A stretch of DNA of 64,000 nucleotides from Paralichthys olivaceus (Eukaryota; Chordata; Actinopteri; Pleuronectiformes; Paralichthyidae). How positions within the stretch are numbered: position 1 is the stretch's first letter; each line of letters opens with the position of its first letter. This document shows, in pieces, positions 23,243-34,000 of the stretch. Under the pieces are notes generated by a model. The model saw only the letters and a program-made list of their open reading frames with translations. It ran no database searches and was not told the origin of the DNA. A program made the position numbers and the translations under genes. The stretch spans positions 12,017,501 through 12,081,500 of the forward strand of contig NC_091107.1 in NCBI RefSeq assembly GCF_024713975.1, written 5' to 3'.

Positions 23243-26200
23243 ATGGCTCTCCACGTCCCCAAAGCTCCGGGCTTTGCCCAAATGTTGAAGGATGGCGCCA
23301 AGGTGAGGTTTAACCCGCGCGTCCGAGCTCTTTGCTAGCTCTGGGTGAAGCATTGTGGAGTTAGCATGCTAGCTAGCGCTAGCACGTTTACTCGCAGTCA
23401 TGTGGGAGAGTTCTAGAAAGAAGCAGGCCGCTCGGAGGGGCTGCACCCGCGGCTGTTAGCATGTTAGCATGGGCCAAACACCGGTTTCTACGTCTTTAAA
23501 TGTCCACTACAGCAACAAGTCCAACTCTACATATAAGTCAGTGGTAACAGCCACACCTAGTTCGCACTTAGCTTAATGTCAGAGGCTGTGATTGTCACCT
23601 CAGCTCATAGATGCTGATGCTGGTTCCTGTTTTGGCTTCACCACACCTGATCGTACGCACACATGCCCTTTTAAACCCATTCAATGTTCTGATCTGATTT
23701 GTGATGCTTTACTTGTGGGTTAGAATATCAACAGCTACTTATGAAAATGAATTGTAATTGTGATGTCTGCAGCACTACTCGGGGCTTGAAGAGGCTGTCT
23801 ACCGTAACATCAGAGCCTGTAAGGAGCTGTCTCAGACCACACGCACCGCCTATGGGCCGAACGGTAAGCACCATCTCTCCCACTAGTATTCTGCTTATGA
23901 TTAAATCCGTTTGTGTTTTGAGTTCAAACTTTTTCCAGAGTAATCAGTGACAACAAAACTTTCATATTGTTGCCTTTCAGGTATGAACAAAATGGTCATC
24001 AACCACTTGGAGAAGCTGTTTGTCACCAACGACGCGGCCACGATTCTGAGAGAGCTCGAGGTGAGGGCGACTGACAGTAATGAAAACATACTGGAAACTG
24101 GACTGACATGTACATGATGGAATTTAACTTCTTTCTTGAACGGTTTTTATAGGTGCAGCATCCAGCAGCCAAAATGATCGTGATGGCGTCCCACATGCAA
24201 GAGCAGGAGGTCGGGGACGGCACAAACTTTGTCCTGGTGTTTGCCGGAGCTCTGCTGGAGCTGGCTGAAGAGCTGCTCAGGATGGGCCTGTCTGTGTCAG
24301 AGGTAAACCGACATGGTCACGGCTCGTCACCGTGCCCTTCATGCTGTGTAGATTATTCAGAAATGTTTTTGAGAGCTGGTCGCAGTCTGCCTCAGTGTAA
24401 ATGTGTCTTTGCCACAGGTGATTGAAGGCTACGAGATGGCGTGCAAGAAGGCGCTGGAGATCCTACCAGACTGCGTATGTTCTTCAGCCTCAAACCTCCA
24501 TGATGTGAAGGAGGCCACGTCTCTGATCCGTACAGCAGTCATGAGTAAACAGTATGGCAATGAAGACTTCCTCGCCGGCCTCATTGCAGATGCCTGTGGT
24601 GAGTCAGCAGTCTAGGCTACCTAAACCAAACTGGGGCTACGTCCATACTTCTGTTTTTATTTGAAAACAGCATTTGCGATCTAAAATAATCCCTTTCCAT
24701 ACAAGCGTTTGGCTCTGTATCAGTTTTAATCCACATCTATACTAACGAGCCTGAAAAAGCATATCACATGACTACTCGAGTACACTGGGTGTGCGCATGT
24801 TAGCAGGAAGCATTGCTAAGGTTCTCAGATTTAGCAGCTCTATAATTCTGCAGTAGTGTGGACACCAGGTGTATCCCTAGCAGAGATGGTGCATTTTCAA
24901 ATCAAAGCGTTTTAGTATGGATGTGGCCTGAGGCTCTCAGCGGTCAAAAAAATAATTCACTTGATTACAATATTAACTTGTCATTTCTTTGAATGTCTTT
25001 TCTTTACCATTATGTGCTACAGTATCCATCTTCCCAGAGTCCGGCAATTTCAATGTTGATTGCGTCAGAGTCTGCAAGATTTTGGTAAGCAGCCTTATCA
25101 ATCAATAATTTTTTTTCTTAGTGTGTTGCTTTTGTCTAAGTTGATGTCTTTGGTGTTTTCAGGGTTGTGGGGTGATGACATCCTCCATGCTTCATGGCAT
25201 GGTTTTTAAGAAGGAGGCAGAAGGAGACGTCACATCTGTTAAAGATGCAAAGATTGCTGTCTACTCCTGCCCCTTTGACTCCATGGTGACCGAGACCAAG
25301 GTAATGAATACAGTAATGAAAAGATTCTTAAGAGACAGTTGACCTTCGTTTTGGACAGGGTTGCATGATTTGAATCTATTATGGTGTTATCTAGATAGGC
25401 GAGTATTAGTAAAGCATCATGCAACTAAGAAGAAGTTTGTGAGCCACCTTTCTGGGTTTATTTTTATAAAAGACAAAGTATCATTGCAGTAGTGCTGACA
25501 TGTTCTTCTGTGTCTCATAGGGCACAGTGCTGATCAAAAATGCTCAGGAGCTCATGGACTTCAGTAAGGGAGAGGAGGATATGATGGAGACTCAGGTGAA
25601 GGCCATCAAGGAAGCTGGTGCCAACATAGTGGTCACTGGAGGGAAGGTGGCCGACATGGCGCTGCACTATGCCAACAAGTACAAGCTCATGGTGGTGAGG
25701 TAAGACAGAGAAGACTTGTGATTATCCCAGTGAGTGTTTATTACCTCTGCCATGGAGGTTGTGTTTTCACCCCTGTGTGTTTGGTGGTTGATTTTTGTAA
25801 TCTTGCTTACAAACATACAGAGTTTAGCAAAACATGGCTGAGTGATGTGGGTGAGGAGAGAATCCATTACTTTTTGGTGCAGATTCTGGATCAGGGGGCG
25901 AATATATTTTGATTTGTTTTACATAGCAACAATTATATTTTCCCAGGGAATGATTTATAGACCTTAGAGGAAAAATCCAACATATTCTCTGGACTGATAT
26001 CTATCTTTGAACTTAGATGCAGCTTCGTTTAATTTAAAGGGACTATAAGGCCTTGGTGGAAGGCCCCACTGAGTCCTTGTCTTGTTAATAACTCTTTATT
26101 TAATATAATCTAAATGGGCAGGAAAAGGATCCCTGTAGTATTGTCAGTGATCTTATAAAGTGAACTTAACGGATAGAATTGTATCTGAACTGAATTTTAA

Positions 26201-29200
26201 CAGTTGTATTTAATGTAGTGGTTTTCTAAGGTCCTTCTTTTCTCAGTATTGTTCTGTTTCTCAAAATGTACTTCCCGACCTTAAATCTTCCTTTCCCCCT
26301 CAGGCTTAATACCAAATGGGACCTCAGGAGGTTATGCAAGACTGTGGGAGCTGTAGCACTGCCCAGGATGGTGAGTGCAGACATGTTTCAATCAGGTCAG
26401 ATAAAGAAGACAGTTATTTTATATTGTAACATCTAAAAAAAAATTGTTCCTAGATGGCTCCAACCCCCGAGGAGATGGGTCACTGTGACGATGTGTACCT
26501 TACAGAGGTGGGCGATACGCAGGTGGTGATCTTCAAACATGGTAAATCACTGTTTGCTCCAGTTTTGTGAATTTTCGATTTAATTCCGTTTTTCTTTTCT
26601 ATTTGCGGATTTACACATTGTTTGATTTTTACTGTTTCAAACAGAGAAAGAAGACTGTGCCATCTCAACGGTGGTAATCAGAGGCTCCACTGACAATCTG
26701 CTGGACGACATCGAGAGGGCCGTGGATGATGGAGTGAATACCTTCAAGGTTCTGGTCAGGGTGAGTCAGCACAATCAACCACTTTTTTTACTTCTGGCAA
26801 GGAGGTCATGTGTTCACCCCTGTCTTTTTTGCGTGTTGGTTGGTTGGTTTGTAAGCAAGATAACACAAAAATAACAGAACGAATTACCACTAAGTCCATT
26901 AGTTTTGGGAACCCCCCCCCCGAGGATATTGGGGAAATAAATCTGTCGTGTTTTAGAGAATGACATCTGAATTTAATTGAATTTAGGGGAATGTTGGGCC
27001 TTGGTGGAGGTATGAGTTCTACTGAGGCCCATTCTAGTTTATAACTTGAATAAAACTATAAGAAGAAATTTAAGTTAAAGCATCTGTTAAAAGAAACTTT
27101 TTTTGTCACTTTCATTCCTTCTATTTCTCTCAAAGAATGTTGAACTTACTTTGATGTTGAAAATGACTGATACTTTAATCAATATTATTCATATGTTGGA
27201 AGGGCAAAGTTGATTATTCTTAAACATAACATTAGCATAATATTATGAGTTAAAGCTGAAACCCTTTTACTATATATCCTGCACACCAGCTGAAGTTTCT
27301 GTGTGATTCACTCTCCAGGACAAGCGACTGGTACCAGGAGCAGGAGCCACTGAGATCGAACTGGCCAAACAGCTCACTTCATACGGAGAGGTATGCAGAT
27401 TTTACTACATTAAATGATTCTGCTTTCAGACTGTCTCCTTGGTTTTGCTGCATCACTGGCTTGTAAATAGCAGTGACATGACTTCTTCCCCCCTCTCTGT
27501 AGTCCTGCCCTGGTCTGGAGCAGTACGCCATTAAAAAGTTTGCTGAAGCATTCGAGACGCTGCCCCGTGCGCTGGCTGAGAACTCTGGTGTGAAGGGGAG
27601 CGAGCTCATCTCGAAGATGTACTCTGCACATCACGAGGGAAACAAAAACATAGGCTTTGACATTGAGGTCAGTATGTGTACAAAAATACCAGTATGACAT
27701 TTAATAATATATTCAACAGGCTTATTGTTCAGAAAATATATCATTGAATTAATAATTTTTATCTGGCAATGTTTAGCATCCACACTCAAGTTAGACTCAA
27801 AACTGCAGAGCTATGTTAATGTCTTGGTCTGATGACTGATGGCATGTACATGTGTGATGTCTTCAGGGAGAAGGCCCCGCAGTAAAGGACATGCTGGAAG
27901 CTGGCATCCTGGAGCCTTACCTGGTCAAACACTGGGGCATCAAACTGGCCACCAACGCTGCCATAACAGTACTGAGAGTTGACCAGGTGCGTACACAAGC
28001 AAACAAATACTCAGTACACACACAGCCTCTCTGTGGAGGCAACCATGTTTTTTACTGTCGTCCAAACTGGACAAACTAAAACCTTTTGAGTTTTTATGAC
28101 GACTGAAGGCTTCCGCAGGTTCTCTTTCATGTTGGGAGGGGGATGGTGAGGTGAAGGGTATTCAGCTGCTACATGCAAATTCACCTCTTGATATCACTAT
28201 ATTCTACACACTGAACCTTTAATTATGTTATCAGCTTACCAGCTTAAAAGTCCTCTGGAACCTTCCGAACCCCTCGATGATGTTTGTATCTACATTTCAA
28301 TTTCACAAGGGTTTTTGGGTGTTTTCTGTTTTTTTTGATCTAACATGATTCCTGATTGTGCCGAAGCTTTAAAAAAAAAAAAAAAAAATTATGTTCATTT
28401 GTGAGTTTATAATGTCCTAATGTTCTTATATTCAGCAGGTAAAGTGTTCTTGAATGAATTTATAGCTCCGGTTAGTTAATGTTTGTATGTGTGTACATAT
28501 GTACGAACCAGATCATCATGGCTAAGGCTGCAGGGGGACCCAAGGCTCCCAAGCAGAGAGGCCATTGGGACAAGGACGATTGGGACGAGGCACCAGATAA
28601 TTTTCAAACTCACCATTAGAGGGCGCACACAAACTCCCTCTGTCAGTAGGTCCTGGAATGTGTGTGCGATTTTTGACTTGGAAAAACTCACACGGATGCA
28701 CTCAATCTCTCACAGGCCACTGAAGCTGTGAAATGTTTGTCACTGCAAAGACTGGTGGTGATGCAGAATTAGTTTGAAAATGGTTGGATTCTGCCACTTC
28801 AGTTCACGGGTGTTTTTTTAATAATACAAAGTGTGTCACTGACAGCTAACTAAACTTCCAGAGTGGATACAGGATGGTGTGTTGGCATGCTGCATGTACT
28901 CATAAACACTTTGCCTTACAGTGAACGTCCTCCGGCTGCATGTGAACATTTAATATGAAGGGAGCATGTAAATAAGAGGAAATGCGGCGCTCTGGAGGCT
29001 GAGGTGGCCTTTCATTCCAAATGGCATCCTCCTAATCAGATGTACTCCCATCACAATGAAGGCATTCTACTTCATTAGGAATCTGTACTCTCTAGATCAC
29101 AGCCCATGTCTTCAGATACCAGTAGAATCGGAGATTATTAAAACCACATTTATCTTCCGGGATGAGAACATTTCTCATTTAAGAACTGTTGTCCCTCTAC

Positions 29201-29852
29201 CAGAGCTTCCACTGCTTTCTTACTGAGGAGCTTTACAGCTGTTTTGATTACAATTTTTTTTCAGCGACAGTAAAAATGAAGGCTGTTCTCGGATTCATAA
29301 CTTTGCCATAGATTTTTCTAAAATGTGCCCGAAGTGCTGCAGTTAGCTCAGCACTGAAAATAGCCATTCGATCATTTTTACCCCCTGTAAATACATTCAT
29401 TGCCTGTGGTGCAAAATGTTTCCTCGTGTAGCAAATTCCCGTATGTGCTCATGAATATTTCATCACCATAAATGGCCTTTAAGGGAAGCTCCAGGGGGTT
29501 TAAAATGGCTATTTTACTTTTAAAGTAAACATATTTTTAAGTGTTATATTTTTTTGAGTTTGTGCAAACATTTTCTACTCAAATGAAAGAAAGCGATCAT
29601 CCGTGATATTAGCTAAACGGAATCATTTATGTCGACAAATAACACTTAGCGACTTGATGCTAACCTTTTAACAAGTTTGTTTTAAAAAGTCCGTCTATAA
29701 CCTCAGAGCCCACAGCCTGCCGCTTGTATCTCAGTGCTTAGCCAGGAGGGATTGAATGACTGCTTTTTGTCTCATTTAAGATCATCATGGCCAAACCAGC
29801 AGGGGGACCCAAACCTCCCCAGGGCAGGAAGGACTTCGATGACGACGACTAA
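23243..29852 (+). CDS. cct8: T-complex protein 1 subunit theta (CCT8), chaperonin CCT/TRiC
   Basis: Fifteen exons: 23243-23302, 23773-23863, 23981-24060, 24153-24302, 24418-24598, 25023-25084, 25163-25300, 25521-25699, 26304-26370, 26454-26541, 26645-26760, 27319-27390, 27503-27667, 27867-27986 and 29781-29852, for 546 residues (human 548). CCT8 is one of eight paralogous subunits in each ring of the cytosolic ATP-driven folding machine for actin, tubulin and WD-repeat proteins. ATP-site signatures are TAYGPNG (residues 45-51) and GDGTN (98-102), the asparagine being normal for theta. NAAITVLRVDQ precedes the tail. The equatorial-intermediate-apical order is complete and every junction keeps frame. 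The canonical tail from exon 15 is KPAGGPKPPQGRKDFDDDD, like mammals. A second possible last exon lies at 28512-28619. Poly(A) signal AATAAA near 30052. Confidence 0.97.
24632..24932. mobile_element. MITE with GGCTACGTCCATAC inverted ends, copy 1
   Basis: In cct8 intron 5. The left end ggctacgtccatac is mirrored at the right end by gtatggatgtggcc. No coding capacity. A second copy is at 37493-37816. Superfamily not determined; no convincing target duplication was seen. Confidence 0.6.
25741..26090 (+). repeat. Dispersed teleost repeat 'CTCTGCCAAGGAGGT', nearly full copy
   Basis: In cct8 intron 8. Starts ttacctctgccatggaggtt, carries gattttgtaatcttgctta and gcagattctggatcaggggg, and ends ggccttggtggaaggcccca. 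The same word order is seen in other copies here. No reading frame of its own. Confidence 0.65.
26789..27041 (+). repeat. Dispersed teleost repeat 'CTCTGCCAAGGAGGT', second copy in cct8
   Basis: In cct8 intron 11, just after the donor. Starts ttacttctggcaaggaggtc and ends ttgggccttggtggaggtat. Contains TTGG units and a C run near 26913. Confidence 0.65.
28051..28222. mobile_element. Partial reverse copy of the TTAA-ended MITE
   Basis: Reads as the reverse complement of the left half of the element at 8935-9258, ending cactgaacctttaa. It sits in the cct8 intron immediately upstream of the alternative last exon. The other terminus is missing. Confidence 0.7.
28512..28619 (+). CDS. cct8: Alternative last exon of cct8 (35-residue tail)
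   Basis: Starts after cag at 28511 with ATCATCATGGC, the same as the canonical last exon at 29781. It encodes IIMAKAAGGPKAPK, then QRGHWDKDDWDEAPDNFQ and THH, and stops at 28617-28619. Spliced from the exon ending 27986 it keeps frame and gives a 558-residue protein. The first 13 residues parallel the canonical tail, so this arose by tandem exon duplication. The upstream polypyrimidine tract is weak. Only an ATTAAA near 29137 was noticed as a possible poly(A) signal. The coding is clean across all 36 codons, which argues for retained function; expression is unproven. Confidence 0.65.
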   Translation: MIMAKAAGGPKAPKQRGHWDKDDWDEAPDNFQTHH

Positions 29853-30070
29853 AAGGAGACGACATCCAGCCGATGCACCTTTCAACCCTGAACGCTCCCA
29901 CATGGATTCACAAACCTCTTTTCTACTTGTTTATTTAAAGTTCAACAGTTCGGTTTATTTTGTTTAGATGACCATGCATTGGTTAAAAAATGATTATGTG
30001 AAAGTAAAATGTATGGATGGCACTGTTTTGCTTCTTTTGTTCTGAGTCCCAAATAAAAGGCACTTGGGCT
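29853..30070 (+). other. cct8 3' UTR with poly(A) signal
   Basis: Short 3' UTR after the canonical stop; AATAAA near 30052, followed by a GT-rich stretch. Confidence 0.7.
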
Positions 30071-30074
30071 GTCA

Positions 30075-30780
30075 TGTCTTGGTTTGATTGTGGGTTTGTG
30101 CCTCGGCCTTATTCTGTGATTGCAGCACTTTCATTCACATTCACGCCCTGATTGCTATTCTAGTATTGTATTTGAATTTTTAATCTTATCCCGCATTGAG
30201 TTTTTAGCAGTTCAGTTAGAAAAAAAGTTATGTTAGGCTGAGATTGAAGCCTTCATAAACCAAGACTTCAAGACTTTATCATCTGCACAACAATTACATA
30301 CAACAGTCACTGTCAATTAAATTATTGGGTCACAGGTCCCCTCTAAATTAAGAAAGACAACCACACAAGCAAAAAAATAGAATATTCAAACAAATATATA
30401 TAACAATAATGCTAAAGTAACCTCAGCTACAGGGGGATTCCGTGCTATTTGATTCCACAATCTCCTGTAGGAGCTCATCAATCAGCTGCAGGATGCACTA
30501 ACATGCATGAGATGAGTTCACTCATGATGCTGCCCTGTGGGGTTTCCCTTGACATGTGGCAGCAGAAATTATGCATGCACTGATTTATTTTTAGACCAAA
30601 GGAAGTGGAGAATTGAATCATTGGGTCGATTGGAGATTAAACATTATGCACCACAGTAGGCATGATTGTTTTATTGATGCATTATTTGTTTCCTTTCTGC
30701 AAACATTCACGACCAAGCGAATAATGACAGAAAATACACGACGATAGTGAAGTTGCACCCTGCAGCTGTGTTTGCAAGAG
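30075..30780. other. Intergenic stretch cct8-rskr
   Basis: AT-rich, no gene or repeat recognised. CpG content rises after about 30780 toward the rskr first exon. Confidence 0.5.
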
Positions 30781-31088
30781 GAGCAGCAGGGGGCGCTGCC
30801 CTCCTGCAGTTTCATTGGATGGCAGAGATGTGGGCGGATTTGCGCTGACGTTGAACATATTCGGGATTAACTTGTTTGGTTTTTTTCATGTCGCCATATC
30901 TATCAGGTTTTTTGCAGGATATCCCGATCACCTGCGGTCTGCCGATACCAGGGCGCCAGTTCACGCTTTAAAGCCTCAAACTCGTGCGTGTGATGTACGT
31001 GTGACTGCGTGTGTGGAGCCGTGAGGACGCGCACGACAATGTGAGGACGGATGAGGAGCGGATCCAGAGCTGATGTCCTGACGGGCTG

Positions 31089-34000
31089 ATGGGGGCCGAC
31101 GGCAGCAAACACAGGAAGGTGAGTGATTCCTGTTGCCAAGGTGTGACGCACTAGAGGGGGTTCCTTGTTTCCATGGCGATGAGCCCAAAATCACCAGGTA
31201 GTAACCATGGTGAGGAATATGGACATTTCCTTCACCAGTGTGTTCAACTTCAAATAGTTTTTTTTAGATAAATTCATATGTATTAATACACTGGGTGTCA
31301 TCCCTAAAAAAACGTTCTATTAGTTTCCCAAAGTAGGCTACTTTTATCTTTTTCATACTTTTTTTGTGCTTTTACTTTGAAGATAAGATCACGCTTCCGG
31401 TATTGACATGTAAATCAATAGGGAATTGAACCCCTTACAATAAACCAAATTAAATCCTCACACTGGCTCTCTCTGGGAAGTTGTCAGGCGATGTCCCATT
31501 GAATAGTCTTTTTTTTCATCTGAGTGGGTATGGATTTGTCCATGTGTCCCATTTCTTTGGCTCAGATGATAATAGCATCCTGCATGGTTGATTGCTCTGC
31601 ACATCTTGCACCACAGAGCATCAGATCTGTTGTGGAGCGCAGGGCCCAGGGGGAGAGGGCTTGTGTGACTGTGGCTGCAGAATGGATGATGTTGTTTTTC
31701 TCTTGTTAAATCACAAATGAGAGCAGGAACAGTCAAATAGATATACTACTTTTCATTTGTGCCTATATATTCATGTTATGAGTCTTTTCCTTCTGACAAA
31801 TTTGTTTAGTATAATAATAATGATAATAATAGTAACTTTATTTATATTGCACCTTTCAAAACAGTCGGTAAAAAGGGCCTCACAAATAAAAACAGGCAAA
31901 ATGGCAACAGGGAAAATGATACCAAATCTAAAATCAAAGACGACGAATAAAAGAAACCGACATCATTTAAAAGTAATGGCAAAACAAAATGATCAAAGAA
32001 ACATAATTAATCAAAATAAATAAGCTGCTTTAACTGAATACATTTTCTTAAAATACTTAAAAATACTTTATATAAAACAAGACCAGTGCTGGGTAAAATC
32101 TGAACCTATTATATTTGCAAAAAACGAGCTGCTTTCAGCACGCCAGCTTTGATACTGGTCCTTGCATATATACAGCCCCAGCACTGTTAAATAAATGATC
32201 ACTGGATTAACACGGTCTAGGATTTGTCTCCTTAGAAATCACTGTAATAATCGTAATCATTCAGGGAGTAAATCCACAGTGCTACAAGCTATGTTTTCTG
32301 GTTACACCTGCAGCACCATTTACAAACCTGTGCCTCAACTTCTCTGTGCCTCCTTTCTCCCCTGTCTCCCCAACAGAGGCCCACTGAAGGGCAGGAGGAA
32401 GAGCACTTCCCATCTGGATGGCGTGGCTTCCTCTCCAGCATGGGTCTGTCAATCCCAGCAGCCCTATGTCGCCTGGCCCCACCTGGCTTGCGCCTGGGCC
32501 AGCACCGAATGCTCCATGGCAAGACCCCTGACATCCCAGAGCATGTCCTGAGGTTGGCGGGAGTCGGCCCAGAAAAGCTGAGAGCAGAGTGGAGCCTGCC
32601 GGGGTTCATTAGTATGTTCCTGCCTGAATTCCCCCACAGAACCGTGCCTGGGCACGAACACTTTCAGGTAAACCTCAGTTCCAACATCAGATGCCAATAA
32701 TGTGTAAGACTTGATGTGATTGGATAATACATCCTGATTTTTTTCTCACTTCACCAGGTGTTGGGTTATATCGCCAAAGGTTCATTTGGACCCATTCTGA
32801 AAGTAAAGGACAAGGCCAAACGGAAAACATACGCTGTCAAAGTGAGTCTTCTGTCTCACATTTTGAATGTGTTTCAGTGAGTGATTAAAGCCATTAAAGA
32901 CCAAGTCAGTTTAATATTCATATTTATTACAGTAATATACAAATGTGTCCATTCATAGACCTTAGATAGAACATTTTTAAATTAACCTGAAATTCAATGT
33001 TGAAAATTGCACTCAAGTCAGGACTTAATTTAACTGAATCAGAGTCCTGTGTATTCTTATTTAACAGGTTATACCTAAATCAGAGATTCTAAGACTTGGG
33101 GTCTTAGAGCAGTCAAAAGAAGAAGTCATAGTCCAGGTAAGTACGCAGGACAGACCTTGAAAATCATAAAGAATAAAGTTTTGACATTAACGTTGGCCTG
33201 TAAAAAGAAGCTTTTGGAAGTATTACATACTTACAGCAATTACATTTTTAGATCTGAAATACATGCAACACTCATCTATTTAGCCAGAGACAAGAAAGCA
33301 ACACTAAATATGAAAGCTGCGTATAGTAATGGAGGAGAGAAATGCTTAAAGATTGCCCTTCAACTGCTCCTCTATTTGTAATCAACATTGAATAATTCAA
33401 CTCAAACATTAAGGTTTAAAAATAGTTGATAGTCAACAAATACTTCTTTATGCAGATGATGTATTATTGTATATCTCAGATGAATTAACTGTCTAAACCG
33501 TGATGGAAAATGAGTAGAAATTAGATGTGACATGGCTGAAGCTTATGCAGTGAATACAGTTACACCTCGTCTGATATGTTGGTCTAAGGAATTGATTTTT
33601 GTTTGCCCTCTCTTCAAAAGTGATGCATCTATAAAGTTGAATTCTAGTTTTATGTCAGATTTTAGGGTTAGGTCATCTGAGAAAACTAGTTAGATGAAGA
33701 AGAAAAAAAGGACTTCTCTTTGATCGAGGGCGAGAAGTGAGATTTTCCAGGTTGACCTTTCACCTTTGCCCACAGCGTCAGGTTCGCCACCCATTTGTCC
33801 ATGACCTCGAGGACTGCTGGCAGACACAGCGCCACCTCTACATTAGTGAGTCAGCCAGAGAACCAGTGACCCAGATCCCTTTATCCAAAACCCCTCACTC
33901 CAATTTTTACCCCTCAACACTGGTATCTTATCCAGGATCTACCCACAATCCCACTGCAACACCTAGAATAAATATATGATGAATAAATACAGAGAGCTTT

